Source: Massilia sp. ZL223 | GTDB lineage: Bacteria > Pseudomonadota > Gammaproteobacteria > Burkholderiales > Burkholderiaceae_D | Length of the DNA stretch: 64,000 nucleotides | Direction: 5' to 3' | NCBI RefSeq assembly: GCF_018119395.1 | Contig: NZ_JAGPWD010000028.1 | Coordinates: 16,136-80,135, forward strand | Shown here: piece after piece, positions 1-8,792 of the stretch | How positions within the stretch are numbered: position 1 is the stretch's first letter | How the letters are laid out: each line of letters opens with the position of its first letter | Position numbers and translations under genes: made by a program | Notes under the pieces: generated by a model | The model's input: the letters and a program-made list of their open reading frames with translations, nothing else | The model's database searches: none | Told to the model about the DNA's origin: nothing

Positions 1-471
1 GCCGAATCGGTGCAGCACACCGTCAGCCAGACGGTGCGCGGCGTGATGTACGGCCTGCTCGGCACCGCGCTGGCCCAGGCCATCGTGGCGGCGATCGGCT
101 TCTTCATCGCCGGGGTGCCGGCCGTGCCCCTGCTGTCGGTGCTGGTGTTCCTGTCCTCGCTGGTGCCGGTGGGCCCGCCGCTGGTGTGGGGCGGGGCGGC
201 GCTGTGGCTGTTCGCGCAGGGCGAAACCGGCTGGGCCATCTTCATGGCGGTCTGGGGCGCCCTGTTGATCAGCGGCGTCGACAACGTGGTGCGCCCGATG
301 CTGATCAGCCGCGGCAGCAGCCTGCCTTTCCTGCTCACCCTGCTCGGCGTGCTGGGCGGGGTGATCGCCTTCGGCTTCGTCGGCATGTTCATCGGCCCGG
401 TCCTGCTGGCGGTCGGCTATTCCCTGATGAGCGAGTGGACCGGCACCAAGGACCAGATCGTCAAGCAGTAG
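1..471 (+). CDS. AI-2E family transporter, C-terminal part (5' truncated)
   Basis: The reading frame is open from the first base of the window, so the start lies upstream. About 156 residues are visible, almost all hydrophobic, with four or more membrane segments. The stretch around SSLVPVGPPLVWG and the later DNVVRPMLIS motif are characteristic of the PerM / AI-2E exporter superfamily, polytopic inner-membrane proteins of about 350 residues. Only the last 40 percent or so is present. Substrates in this family are poorly defined and AI-2 export should not be assumed. It converges on the kinase gene at 484-2070, with only 12 bases between the two stop codons. Confidence 0.85.
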   Translation, partial: AESVQHTVSQTVRGVMYGLLGTALAQAIVAAIGFFIAGVPAVPLLSVLVFLSSLVPVGPPLVWGGAALWLFAQGETGWAIFMAVWGALLISGVDNVVRPMLISRGSSLPFLLTLLGVLGGVIAFGFVGMFIGPVLLAVGYSLMSEWTGTKDQIVKQ

Positions 472-483
472 GGCGTGCGGCCC

Positions 484-2070
484 TCAGGGCCGTTCGGCCG
501 CCAGCAGCAGCAGCAGCCGTTCCAGGTCGATCGGCTTGGTCAGGTGGTGATCGAATCCCGCGTCGAAGGCCAGCTCCCGGTCTTTCTGCTGTCCCCAGCC
601 GGTGGCGGCAATCAGCGTGACGCGCTGCAGGCCGGACAAGGCCCTCAGCCGGCGAGCCAGCTCGTAGCCGGTCATGTCGGGCAGGCCGATATCGAGCAGC
701 GCCACTTGCGGCGCGAATGCGGGCGCCAGTTCCAGCGCGGCCGCCGCCGTGTGAACGATCCTGGTCTCGCAGCCGAACAGCTCCAGCGCCATGCCCAGCG
801 TGTCGGCCGCATCCACGTTGTCGTCGACGATCAGGATGCGGACGGCGGCGGCGGCGGCGGGGCGGGCCGGCGCCACCTCCTCACCAGGATCCATGCCTGC
901 ATGGCAGGCGGCGCCCGCAGCCAGCGGCAGGGTGATGCTGAAGGTGCTGCCACGCCCGGGACCCTCGCTGTCGGCGCGCACGCTGCCGCCGTGCAGGGCG
1001 ACGATGCCGCGCACCATGGCCAGGCCGATGCCCAATCCCCCTTTTGCGCGTTCGAGGGCGGGTTCCAGCTGGGAGAACATGTCGAACACGCTCGCCAGCG
1101 CGTCGGCAGGCAGGCCGATGCCGTTGTCGCGCACCCGGATCGTGGCGTGGCCGGGATCGCAATCGAGTTCCAGGTCGACCAGGCCGCCTTCGGGCGTGTA
1201 CTTGGCCGCATTGGTGAGCAGGTTGATGATCACCTGGGCCAGCCGCGTCGCATCGCCGTCGACGACCACGGGCGGCTGGGCCACGCGCAGCCGCAGGGTG
1301 TGGCGGGCGGCGTCCATGACCGGCGCCACATCGTGGGCGACGGCGTGCACCAGGGCGCTGAGTTCGACCGCCTCGCGGCGCAGCTGCATCCGCCCCTGGG
1401 TGATGCGCGAGATTTCCATGAGGTCGTCCACCAGGCGCGTGAGATGGCGCAGCTGGCGGTCGAAGGCCCGCAGCAGGCGCTCGTCGGCGCTGGCGCCGAA
1501 CTTCAGCTTGAGGACGTCGAGTGCGCTGCGCATGGGCGCCAGTGGATTGCGCAGCTCGTGCGACAGGGTGGCCAGGAATTCGTCCTTGCGGCGGTCGAGC
1601 GCCGACAGGCGGGCATTCGCTTCCTGCAGCCGCGCCTCGGCGCCGCGCCGCGCTTCCAGCGCCGCCTCGGCGGCCTTGCGCGCCGCCAGCAGCTCGCGCT
1701 CGTAGGCGCGCCGGTCGACGGCCTTGAACAGCGCCCACTGGTCGAAGTGGAGGCCGCCTTCCTGGGAGCGCACGATGTTGATCAGCACCGGGAAGCGTTC
1801 GCCGGCGCGGTTGCGCAGGTCGACCTGGATCTCGGCCACCGAGCGCTGCACCTGCAGGATCGGCAGGCAGTGGGTGTGATGGAACAGGCGCGCGCCGACC
1901 GGCAGGAGGTCGAGCATGCGCAGCTTTCCTTCCAGCTCGCCTGGTTCGTAGCCGAGCCAGCACCGCGCCATGGTGTTGGCGCGCAGGATGAGGCCCGCCT
2001 GGTCGGTCAGCAGCAGGCCGCAGGCCGCATGCTCGAACAGGAAGTCGCCGGCGGGCAGGGCATCGGCCAC
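484..2070 (-). CDS. PAS domain hybrid histidine kinase with C-terminal receiver
   Basis: A 528-residue cytoplasmic sensor kinase with no membrane segment or signal peptide. In order: PAS-like domain (about 7-118), short coiled coil (120-160), HisKA with phospho-acceptor His171 in LSHELRNPL, HATPase with N-box around 283-296 (NLLTNAAKYTPEGG), G1 DNGIGL at 315-320 and G2 GGLGIGLA, then a receiver (about 410-525) with acidic pair D416/D417, phospho-acceptor Asp460 and Lys512. All catalytic residues appear intact. The start is GTG at 2070. The upstream hydrolase stop codon is one base away (TGACGTG), so the two are probably translationally coupled. Linkage to an RsbQ-like hydrolase suggests the PAS domain reads a hydrolase product, as RsbP does in Bacillus; that is inference. 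Confidence 0.88.
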   Translation of the reverse strand: MADALPAGDFLFEHAACGLLLTDQAGLILRANTMARCWLGYEPGELEGKLRMLDLLPVGARLFHHTHCLPILQVQRSVAEIQVDLRNRAGERFPVLINIVRSQEGGLHFDQWALFKAVDRRAYERELLAARKAAEAALEARRGAEARLQEANARLSALDRRKDEFLATLSHELRNPLAPMRSALDVLKLKFGASADERLLRAFDRQLRHLTRLVDDLMEISRITQGRMQLRREAVELSALVHAVAHDVAPVMDAARHTLRLRVAQPPVVVDGDATRLAQVIINLLTNAAKYTPEGGLVDLELDCDPGHATIRVRDNGIGLPADALASVFDMFSQLEPALERAKGGLGIGLAMVRGIVALHGGSVRADSEGPGRGSTFSITLPLAAGAACHAGMDPGEEVAPARPAAAAAVRILIVDDNVDAADTLGMALELFGCETRIVHTAAAALELAPAFAPQVALLDIGLPDMTGYELARRLRALSGLQRVTLIAATGWGQQKDRELAFDAGFDHHLTKPIDLERLLLLLAAERP

Positions 2071-2071
2071 G

Positions 2072-2881
2072 TCAGCGCAAGGTCTGGGCCAGGAAGGCGT
2101 CGATCGCTTGCGAGCTCTCGGTCGGCGCGCTCAGGTGCGGGCAGTGCCCGATGTTCTCGATCACGTGCAGGGTGCTGGCCGGCAGGTGGCGGTGCAGGTA
2201 GTCGCCTACCGAGCGCGGGGCGATCAGGTCGTCGCTGCACTGCAGGATCAGCGCCGGCACGCGCGACAGCGGCAGGTCCGCGCGGTGGTCGGACAGGAAG
2301 GTGACGCGGGCGAAGTGCTTGGCGATTTCCGGGTCGTTGCGGCAGAAGCTGTCGGTCAATTCCTGGCGCAGATCCGGACGTCCGGGGACGCCCATGATGG
2401 CGGGGGCCATGCTGCTCGACCAGCCGAGGTAGTTCGCTTCCATCGTCTCGAGCAGCTCGTCGATGTCCGCGCGGCTGAACCCGCCCACGTAGTCGCCGTC
2501 GTTGATGTAGCAGGGCGAGGGGCCGACCATGACCTGGGCCGCGAAGCGTTCCGGCGCCCTGATGGTGGCCAGCAGGCCGATCATGGTGCTGACCGAATGG
2601 CCGACGAAGACCACCGGGCCGGTGGCGCCACAGGCGTCGAGGATCTCCAGCACGTCGTCGGCATGGCCGTGCAGGCTGCCGTAGCGGGCGTGGTCGTAGG
2701 CGCGCAGGTCCGAGCCGCCGCTGCCGGTAAGATCGAAGGTAACGGTGCGGTAGCGGTCCGCGAAGGCCGGGGCCATGAAGCGCCACATGGTCTGGTCGCA
2801 GCCAAAACCATGCGCGAACATCATCGTTGCCGCGCCGTCGCCCGTGACGCGCACATTGTTTCTGGTAATGATGGACATCAT
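2072..2881 (-). CDS. RsbQ-like alpha/beta hydrolase (copy 1, kinase-linked)
   Basis: A 269-residue alpha/beta hydrolase, the same length as Bacillus RsbQ. The nucleophile elbow is GHS with Ser96; Asp218 (in CSDDLIAP) and His246 (in NIGHCPH) complete the triad, and the spacing matches the RsbQ/KAI2/D14 family. An oxyanion-type AHGFGC motif lies at 23-28. No signal peptide, so cytoplasmic. In Bacillus, RsbQ works with the PAS phosphatase RsbP in energy-stress signalling; in plants the family perceives karrikins and strigolactones. Here the partner is probably the PAS hybrid kinase directly downstream. The start has two tandem Met codons (2881, 2878). A perfect TATAAT lies upstream on this strand. 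The substrate is unknown. Confidence 0.88.
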   Translation of the reverse strand: MMSIITRNNVRVTGDGAATMMFAHGFGCDQTMWRFMAPAFADRYRTVTFDLTGSGGSDLRAYDHARYGSLHGHADDVLEILDACGATGPVVFVGHSVSTMIGLLATIRAPERFAAQVMVGPSPCYINDGDYVGGFSRADIDELLETMEANYLGWSSSMAPAIMGVPGRPDLRQELTDSFCRNDPEIAKHFARVTFLSDHRADLPLSRVPALILQCSDDLIAPRSVGDYLHRHLPASTLHVIENIGHCPHLSAPTESSQAIDAFLAQTLR

Positions 2882-2922
2882 ACTCTCGGTCGAAGGAGCG
2901 AAGGCCCGCTCATCAACTGTGG

Positions 2923-2928
2923 ATTATA
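2923..2928 (-). promoter_or_regulatory. Candidate -10 box for the RsbQ1-kinase unit
   Basis: In the AT-rich gap between the two hydrolase genes the minus strand reads TATAAT, a perfect sigma-70 -10 hexamer about 42 bases upstream of the hydrolase start. No convincing -35 is seen at 17 bp. This implies that copy 1 plus the kinase can be transcribed separately from the upstream hydrolase. Confidence 0.45.
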
Positions 2929-2991
2929 TCTTTTTTACAATTTACGATGCCATCTGTTTCAACCGTGCGCCCTATGCGTATGGGATAGCGG

Positions 2992-3795
2992 TCAGCGCAG
3001 GACGCCGGCCAGGTAGGCGTCGATCTCGCGCACGCAGGCCCCCGGCGCGCTCATGTGCGCGCAATGGCCGATGTTTTCGATCATGCGCAGGCTGGCGCGC
3101 GGCAGCTGCCGCTGCAGGAACTCGCCGGCCGTGCGCGGCGCGATCAGGTCGTCCGTGCACTGGAGGATGAGGGCCGGCGTGTTCGACGCGCACACCTCGT
3201 CGCGCAGGTCGGACAGGAAGGTCACGCGCGCGAAGTGGCGCGCGATGTCGGGATTGCTGCGGCAGAAGCTGTCGGTCAGCTCCTTGCCCAGCTTGGGCTG
3301 GTTGGGCGCGCCCATAATCAGCGGCGCCATCGCCGTCGACCACTCCAGGTAGTTCTCTTCCATCCTGGCGAGCAGTTCCTCGAGGTCGCGCCTGGCGAAG
3401 CCGCCCAGGTAATAGCCGTCGTTGAGGTAGCAGGCCGAAGGGCCGATCATGACCTGGGCCGCGAAGCGCTCGGGCGCCTTGATGGTGGCCAGCATGCCGA
3501 TCATGGCGCTCACCGAATGGCCGACGAAGACCACCGGCCCCTTGCCGAACTCGTCGACGATCTCGACCAGGTCGTCGGCGTAGCCGTGCAGGCTGCCGTA
3601 TTTGCCGCGGTCGTAGGCGGCGTGATCGGACTGGCCGCTGCCGACCAGGTCGAACAGCACGGTGCGGTAGCGCGTCGCGTAGTAGGGCGCCAGGAAGCGC
3701 CACATGTTCTGGTCGCAGCCGAAGCCATGCGCGAACACCAGGGTGGCGTCGCCGCCGCCGACGATATGGACGTTGTTGCGTCGCTGGACACTCAT
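2992..3795 (-). CDS. RsbQ-like alpha/beta hydrolase (copy 2)
   Basis: A 267-residue paralogue of the downstream gene. The triad is intact: Ser94 in GHSVS, Asp216 in CTDDLIAP, His244 in NIGHCAH. Large blocks match copy 1 (AHGFGCDQ, LTDSFCR, FARVTFLSD, DDLIAPR), so this is a tandem duplication that has since diverged. The stop is 110 bp from the start of copy 1, and the gap contains a -10-like box. It probably has the same fold and a related substrate; whether it also feeds the PAS kinase is unknown. The start is ATG at 3795, 21 bp downstream of the CorC-like gene, so it may be co-transcribed with that gene. Confidence 0.87.
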   Translation of the reverse strand: MSVQRRNNVHIVGGGDATLVFAHGFGCDQNMWRFLAPYYATRYRTVLFDLVGSGQSDHAAYDRGKYGSLHGYADDLVEIVDEFGKGPVVFVGHSVSAMIGMLATIKAPERFAAQVMIGPSACYLNDGYYLGGFARRDLEELLARMEENYLEWSTAMAPLIMGAPNQPKLGKELTDSFCRSNPDIARHFARVTFLSDLRDEVCASNTPALILQCTDDLIAPRTAGEFLQRQLPRASLRMIENIGHCAHMSAPGACVREIDAYLAGVLR

Positions 3796-3816
3796 GCCGG
3801 TTTCCCCAATGCCTCG

Positions 3817-5187
3817 TCAATCCTGGTCGTCATCGCCGTCGCCGCGTTCCAGTCTTGGAAATACTTTGACCAGCAGGATGCGCGGCCCGTTCATCTTTTT
3901 CACCACCACGTCGAAGCGCGGGAATTCGATGCGCTGGCCCTGCTTGGGAATATCGCCCAGCTTGGCCATCAAGAGGCCGCCGACCGATTCCACGTCGTCC
4001 AGGCCCATCTCTTCGTTGTCGATATCGATGCCGAGCACGCGCTCGAGCGAGAAGATCGGCAGGCTGGCCTTGCCGATGTAGGTGCCGTCGGCCTGCTTGA
4101 GCCAGTCGTTCTCGTTGAGGCGGAATTCGTCGCGGATCTCGCCCACCATCGCGCCCAGCAGGTTGTCGAGGGTGATGAAGCCGACCGGGCGCTTGCCCTT
4201 TTCGCCGATCAGGGCGAAGTGCGGGGCGCCGCTGCGGAAGCGCCGGAAGATGTCCTGGGCCGGGGTGCGCGCCGAGATCGTCTCGACCGGGCGCAGGAAC
4301 TGGGTCAGGTCGGTGATCGCGCGCCCGGCCTGCAAGGCGAAGAACAGGTCCTTCAGGTGGATCACGCCCAGCACTTCCTCGCCGTCCTGGTCGAAATAGG
4401 GATAGCGCGAGAAGCGGTTGCGGCGCACCGTCTCCAGGTTCTGCTCCAGGCCGCGGCTGGCGTACAGCGCGCTCACCTCGTTAATCGGGCGCATCAGGTC
4501 CGACACCGCCAGCTGGCTGAAGTCGAGCGATTGCGCCAGGATGTTGCGCTCGTCGTGGGTAAACTTGCCGTCCGAGCCGCCCTTGCTTTCGCCCGCGCTG
4601 GTGCTGGTGTTGGTGCGCAGAATGAGCTTGAGTTCGTCGGTCGAGTAATGGGTGTCGTGGCTGCCGGCGCCGGCCAGGCCGGCCAGGCGCAGCACCGTGT
4701 TGGCGCTGGCGTTGAGCAGCCAGATCGCCGGATACATCGACCAGTAGAAGGCGTACAGCGGCAGGGCGCACCACAGCGCCACCGATTCCGGTACGCGGAT
4801 CGCCAGCGTTTTCGGCGCCAGCTCGCCCACCACGATGTGCAGGAAGGAGATCACCGAGAAGGCGATGATGAAGGACACGCCATGGATCACTTCGGGCGAG
4901 GTGACGCCGGCCAGGGCGAACAGCGGTTCGAGCAGCCTGGCGAAGGCCGGCTCGCCGACCCAGCCCAGGCCCAGGGAGGCGAGGGTGATGCCCAGCTGGC
5001 AAGCCGACAGGTAGGCGTCGAGCTGGCCGTGCACCTTGGCCAGGATGCGTCCGCGCAGCCCCGCCGTCTTGGCGATGGCCCGGACACGGGTCTTGCGCAA
5101 CGTGACGATGCCGAATTCGGCCGCCACGAAGAAGCCGTTCAGCGCAACCAGGAAGAGCGCAAGAACGACGAATAGAAAGTTTTCCAT
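3817..5187 (-). CDS. HlyC/CorC family protein (CNNM/DUF21-CBS-CorC_HlyC)
   Basis: A 456-residue inner-membrane protein. The N-terminal ~200 residues form the DUF21/CNNM domain, with a first helix (LFVVLALFLVALNGFFVAAEF) and further hydrophobic helices near 90-165. A pair of CBS domains follows (about 215-340), then a C-terminal CorC_HlyC domain. Relatives are associated with magnesium/cobalt efflux or transporter modulation; the old hemolysin label is not meaningful. It lies upstream of the two RsbQ-like genes on the same strand and 54 bp downstream of the LysR gene. The start is ATG at 5187, the first Met before the first membrane helix. Confidence 0.87.
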   Translation of the reverse strand: MENFLFVVLALFLVALNGFFVAAEFGIVTLRKTRVRAIAKTAGLRGRILAKVHGQLDAYLSACQLGITLASLGLGWVGEPAFARLLEPLFALAGVTSPEVIHGVSFIIAFSVISFLHIVVGELAPKTLAIRVPESVALWCALPLYAFYWSMYPAIWLLNASANTVLRLAGLAGAGSHDTHYSTDELKLILRTNTSTSAGESKGGSDGKFTHDERNILAQSLDFSQLAVSDLMRPINEVSALYASRGLEQNLETVRRNRFSRYPYFDQDGEEVLGVIHLKDLFFALQAGRAITDLTQFLRPVETISARTPAQDIFRRFRSGAPHFALIGEKGKRPVGFITLDNLLGAMVGEIRDEFRLNENDWLKQADGTYIGKASLPIFSLERVLGIDIDNEEMGLDDVESVGGLLMAKLGDIPKQGQRIEFPRFDVVVKKMNGPRILLVKVFPRLERGDGDDDQD

Positions 5188-5241
5188 AAAGTTGAAGAGT
5201 TAACAAAAGGCAAAGCCGCCACCATTGTACCGCTCAATCAC

Positions 5242-6150
5242 TCAACCGTTGGCCAGCGCGCCTTCGTGTACCGCGTTGAGGATGGCCTCGACCGCCGGAT
5301 GCTTGATCTTGCGTTCGTTCGAGATCGCGTAGAAATGCTCGCGTACCTCGGGCACCCGGCCGACCAGGGCCGCGCCGAGCTGGATCTCGATCTGGGCGGC
5401 CGGCGCGGCCGGGGTAAAGAACAGGCCCAGCCCGCGCCGTCCGAAGGTGTTGAGCAGGGCGTTGTCCTCGAATTCGCCGGCCACGTCGGGGTGGATGCCA
5501 TGGCGCTCGAACCAGGCGTCGATCTTGCCGCGCAATGCGGTGTCGCGGGTGGGCAGCAGGAAGGGAGCGCCGTGCAGCGAGCGCGGGAAGCCTTCGCGGT
5601 AGCTGTCGGCCAGGTGCGGGGCGCCGACCACGAACATCTCGCTTTCCGACAGCAGGTGGCTGAACACGCGCAGGGTGGTGCCGGTCGGCACCGCGCGGTC
5701 GGTTAGCACCACGTCGAGCTTGTGGAGCGCCAGGTCGCCGAGAAGCGCTTCATACTGGTCTTCGTAGCACACGAGCCTGACCTGTTTGTCGAGCTGGGTC
5801 GTGACTTCCAGCAACCGGTAGGCGGTGAACTTGGGCAGCGAATCCGAAATGCCCACCGTCAGGCGCAGGCGCGAGCTGCCGGATTCGTCCAGCGCTTCCT
5901 GCATCTGCTCGCCCAGCAGGAAGATCTGGTCCGCGTAGGACAGGACCAGGCGGCCCGCTTCGGTCAGGGTCAGCCGCCTGCCTTGCTGGGTGAACAAGGC
6001 CTTGCCGAAAGACTGTTCCAGCAGGGCCAGCTGGGTGCTGACGGTCTGGATGGCCAGGCCCAGGCGCTCGGCGGCGCGGGTGATGCTGCCTTCCTTGGCG
6101 ACCACCCAGAAGTAGTGCAGGTGGCGGAAATTCGGGGGAGTGTTTTTCAT
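5242..6150 (-). CDS. LysR-family transcriptional regulator, NhaR-like
   Basis: A 302-residue LysR-type regulator. The winged-helix region (about 8-66) opens with FRHLHYFWVVAKEGSITRAAE and is followed by a substrate-binding domain from about 90. The HLHYFW / KEGS / YADQIF pattern is closer to NhaR than to generic LysR proteins. NhaR of E. coli activates the Na+/H+ antiporter gene nhaA in response to sodium. Here the gene diverges from the DUF475-TerD cluster across a 108-bp gap, the usual geometry for a LysR regulator and its target, so it may control the ter genes. The inducer is unknown. Confidence 0.85.
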   Translation of the reverse strand: MKNTPPNFRHLHYFWVVAKEGSITRAAERLGLAIQTVSTQLALLEQSFGKALFTQQGRRLTLTEAGRLVLSYADQIFLLGEQMQEALDESGSSRLRLTVGISDSLPKFTAYRLLEVTTQLDKQVRLVCYEDQYEALLGDLALHKLDVVLTDRAVPTGTTLRVFSHLLSESEMFVVGAPHLADSYREGFPRSLHGAPFLLPTRDTALRGKIDAWFERHGIHPDVAGEFEDNALLNTFGRRGLGLFFTPAAPAAQIEIQLGAALVGRVPEVREHFYAISNERKIKHPAVEAILNAVHEGALANG

Positions 6151-6258
6151 TTCTTCCGTTTTTTAGAAGTAACTCTTCGATTATCTTCGCTTTTCCATGA
6201 TGTTGCAAAAGCCTACACTGCGTCCACATTAATTTTTATATTCAACGGGAGAAAACCA
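6151..6258. promoter_or_regulatory. Divergent control region between LysR gene and DUF475 gene
   Basis: A 108-bp AT-richer gap between oppositely oriented genes. It should hold both promoters and the LysR-type site. I do not see a clear pair of -35/-10 hexamers. The ribosome binding site of the rightward gene is GGGAGA at 6247-6252. Confidence 0.4.
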
Positions 6259-7326
6259 ATGAAGCATTTCACAGGGTCATTTTTTGTGACCTTCGTCTGC
6301 CTCGCGCTCGCGGGCTGGTGGGGCTATGAACACAGCGGCCTGGCCGGCGCGATGACCGCGATCGGTGTCGCGGCCATCCTGTCGATCATGGAGGTCTCGC
6401 TGTCCTTCGACAACGCCGTGGTCAACGCCTCGGTGCTCAAGGGCTGGGACGAGTTCTGGCTCAAGCTGTTCCTGGGCCTGGGCATGATCATCGCCGTGTT
6501 CGGCATGCGCCTCGTGTTCCCGCTGGTGATCGTGGCCGTGGCCGCAGACCTGGGCATGATGGACGTGTGGAACCTGGCGCTGACGGATCCGAAATCGTTC
6601 TCGTCGCACCTGACCAACCACCACGCGGAAGTGGCGGCCTTCGGCGGCATGTTCCTGCTGCTGGTGTTCCTGAACTTCCTGCTGGATGACGAGAAGGAAG
6701 TCCACTGGCTGGGCCACTTCGAGCGCAAGCTGGGTTCGCTGGGCAAGGTGTCCTCGATCTCGGTGATGATCGCGATCGCCGCGCTGCTGTTCAGCACGAC
6801 CTACGTCGAAGAGGCGCAGAAGATGCTGGTCCTGATCGCCGGCATGTGGGGCATCCTGATCTACGTCGGCGTGGACATGATCTCCAGCCTGCTGGAGAAG
6901 GGCGAAGAAGGCGGCGGCGAAGTGGGCGACATGGTCAAGCGCGGCGGTATCGGCGGCTTCCTGTACCTCGAAGTGCTGGATGCATCGTTCAGCTTCGACG
7001 GCGTGATCGGCGCCTTCGCGATCACCACCGACGTCGTGATCATCATGCTGGGCCTGGCGATCGGCGCGATGTTCGTGCGTTCGATGACCGTCTTCCTGGT
7101 CAAGAAGGGCACCCTGGACGAATTTGTCTACCTGGAGCACGGCGCCCACTACGCGATCGGTATCCTGGCCGTGATCATGCTGGCGAGTATGAAGTTCCAC
7201 GTGCCCGAGCTGGTGACGGGCCTGACGGGTGTGGCCTTCATCGCCGCCTCGCTGTGGAGCTCGATGCGCTACAAGAAGCAGCAGGCCGCGCTGGAAGCCA
7301 GCGGCGCAGAGAAACTGCCGGCCTAA
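6259..7326 (+). CDS. DUF475 family (TerC-like) integral membrane protein
   Basis: A 355-residue polytopic membrane protein with about nine hydrophobic segments. Two internal repeats carry the TerC-superfamily signature: SFDN at 49-52 preceded by Glu45, and SFDG at 245-248 preceded by Glu238. These acidic residues within membrane helices are thought to bind metal in TerC-type proteins. DUF475 proteins commonly sit next to terD genes, as here. A proposed role is metal export or tellurite/oxidative stress defence; the transported ion is unknown. The true start is ATG at 6259 with GGGAGA upstream; the in-frame extension further upstream is not used. Confidence 0.9.
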   Translation: MKHFTGSFFVTFVCLALAGWWGYEHSGLAGAMTAIGVAAILSIMEVSLSFDNAVVNASVLKGWDEFWLKLFLGLGMIIAVFGMRLVFPLVIVAVAADLGMMDVWNLALTDPKSFSSHLTNHHAEVAAFGGMFLLLVFLNFLLDDEKEVHWLGHFERKLGSLGKVSSISVMIAIAALLFSTTYVEEAQKMLVLIAGMWGILIYVGVDMISSLLEKGEEGGGEVGDMVKRGGIGGFLYLEVLDASFSFDGVIGAFAITTDVVIIMLGLAIGAMFVRSMTVFLVKKGTLDEFVYLEHGAHYAIGILAVIMLASMKFHVPELVTGLTGVAFIAASLWSSMRYKKQQAALEASGAEKLPA

Positions 7327-7335
7327 GCAACAAGC

Positions 7336-7357
7336 GCGCCGTCCTGCGGGACGGCGC
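7336..7357 (+). terminator. GC-rich hairpin between DUF475 and terD
   Basis: A perfect 9-bp stem (7336-7344 with 7349-7357) and a 4-base loop follow the DUF475 stop codon by 9 bases. There is no T run, so this is more likely an RNA-stability or partial attenuation element than a full terminator. Confidence 0.4.
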
Positions 7358-7446
7358 GGCAAGAACCCCGGCGAGCGGCAGAACACCAGCTCGCTGCGGT
7401 AGTACCCAGGTGTTCACATGTAGTCCTACTTTAGGAGATTCACATC

Positions 7447-8022
7447 ATGGCAATCAGTCTGCAAAAAGGCGGCAACGTCAACCTGTCGAAGGAAGCTCCT
7501 GGCCTGACCCAGCTGAAGGTCGGCCTCGGCTGGGACACGCGCGCCACCGATGGCGCAGCCTTCGACCTCGACGGCGCCGTGTTTCTGCTGAACTCGTCCG
7601 GCAAGGTCCGCTCGGACAGCGATTTCATCTTCTATAACAACCTGAAATCAAGCGACGGTTCGGTCGTGCACTCCGGCGACAACCGCACCGGCGAAGGCGA
7701 AGGCGACGACGAAACCGTCTCGATCGATCTGACCAAGGTCCCGGCCGACGTCGACAAGGTGGTGCTCGGCGTGACCATCCACGACGCCGAGAGCCGCCGC
7801 CAGAACTTCGGCATGGTCGGCAAGGCCTTCATCCGCTGCGTCAACGCCGGCAACAACCAGGAAATCGCCCGCTACGACCTGTCGGAAGACAGCTCGACCG
7901 AAGGCGCGATGATCTTCGGCGAGGTGTACCGCAACGGCGCCGACTGGAAGTTCCGCGCGATCGGCCAGGGCTTCGCCGGCGGCCTGGGGCCACTCGCCCG
8001 CAACTACGGCGTCAACGTTTAA
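7447..8022 (+). CDS. terD: TerD family tellurium/stress resistance protein
   Basis: A 191-residue cytoplasmic TerD-domain protein, the normal family length. It shows the family's acidic calcium-binding loops: GLGWDTR around 28, DLDGAVF around 42, then [14 protein letters not shown] around 78-91. TerD proteins bind Ca2+ tightly and are linked to resistance to tellurite, phage and oxidative or chemical stress; the molecular activity is still unclear. It follows the DUF475 gene after 120 bp and begins at ATG 7447 behind a strong AGGAG site. It probably forms one operon with the next two genes. Confidence 0.92.
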   Translation: MAISLQKGGNVNLSKEAPGLTQLKVGLGWDTRATDGAAFDLDGAVFLLNSSGKVRSDSDFIFYNNLKSSDGSVVHSGDNRTGEGEGDDETVSIDLTKVPADVDKVVLGVTIHDAESRRQNFGMVGKAFIRCVNAGNNQEIARYDLSEDSSTEGAMIFGEVYRNGADWKFRAIGQGFAGGLGPLARNYGVNV

Positions 8023-8035
8023 TTCATTAACAGGC

Positions 8036-8057
8036 GGCGGCCTCGCGAGAGGCCGCC
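8036..8057 (+). other. Intercistronic hairpin in the ter operon
   Basis: A 9-bp perfect stem (8036-8044 with 8049-8057) and GCGA loop lie between terD and the AIM24-family gene, with no U tract. This may be an RNA processing or stability element that sets relative expression of the two genes. Confidence 0.4.
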
Positions 8058-8076
8058 TGAAGAAAGGAAGTCCACC

Positions 8077-8775
8077 ATGCCAGTATTTACCGTGACCGGG
8101 GATGTCGATCCCTTCCTGCACGTGTCGATGCGCCGCGGCGAGACCATCTACTGCGAATCCGACGCGATGGTGATGATGGAATCGACGCTCGACCTGAAGG
8201 GCAAGATGAAGGGTGGCCTGGGCAGCGCCCTGATGCGCACCTTCGCCAACGGCGAGTCCTTCTTCCAGCAGCACATCGAAGCCACGCGCGGCGATGGCGA
8301 CTGCCTGCTGTCGCCGACCCTGCCGGGCGCCATGCAGATCGTCGACTGCGGCCCGAACCAGTACATCATCAGCGACGGCGCCTTCGTCGCGGCCAGCAAC
8401 GGCGTCGACCTGAAAGTGCGCACCCAGAACATCGGCAACGCCCTGTTCGCGCAGAGCGGCGGCTTCTTCGTGACCGAGACCACGGGCAGCGGCCAGGTGG
8501 TGGTGTCGGGCTTCGGCTCCATGTCCATGCTGGACGTCGAACCGGGCAAGGACGCCATCATCGACAACGCCCATGTGGTGTGCTGGGACAGCACCTTGCG
8601 CTACGAGATCTCGATCACGACCGGCACCAGCGGCGGCTTCCTGGGCAACCTGATCAACAGCCAGACCAGCGGCGAAGGCATGGTGCTGCGCTTCTCGGGC
8701 AAAGGCAAGGTCTACGTGTGCTCGCGCAACCGCAATGCCTTCAAGGCCTGGATGCAGCAGCCGCAGCGCGGCTAA
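8077..8775 (+). CDS. AIM24 / TIGR00266 family protein
   Basis: A 232-residue protein without membrane helices. It matches the AIM24/TIGR00266 family in overall pattern: an early GETIYCESDAMV segment, a glycine-rich GGLGSALMR segment near 46, and later strands ending in GKVYVCSRN. The family forms a beta-rich TRAP-like fold. Bacterial members often sit beside terD genes, as here, which suggests participation in the same stress complex. Its biochemical activity is not known. The start is ATG at 8077 with AAAGGAAG just upstream. It is followed 17 bp later by the second TerD-family gene. Confidence 0.88.
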   Translation: MPVFTVTGDVDPFLHVSMRRGETIYCESDAMVMMESTLDLKGKMKGGLGSALMRTFANGESFFQQHIEATRGDGDCLLSPTLPGAMQIVDCGPNQYIISDGAFVAASNGVDLKVRTQNIGNALFAQSGGFFVTETTGSGQVVVSGFGSMSMLDVEPGKDAIIDNAHVVCWDSTLRYEISITTGTSGGFLGNLINSQTSGEGMVLRFSGKGKVYVCSRNRNAFKAWMQQPQRG

Positions 8776-8792
8776 CCAAGAAAGGATTCATC

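Noticed and set aside
475..2304. A 609-codon plus-strand frame across the kinase gene
   Set aside because: Shadow of the histidine kinase; no family pattern.
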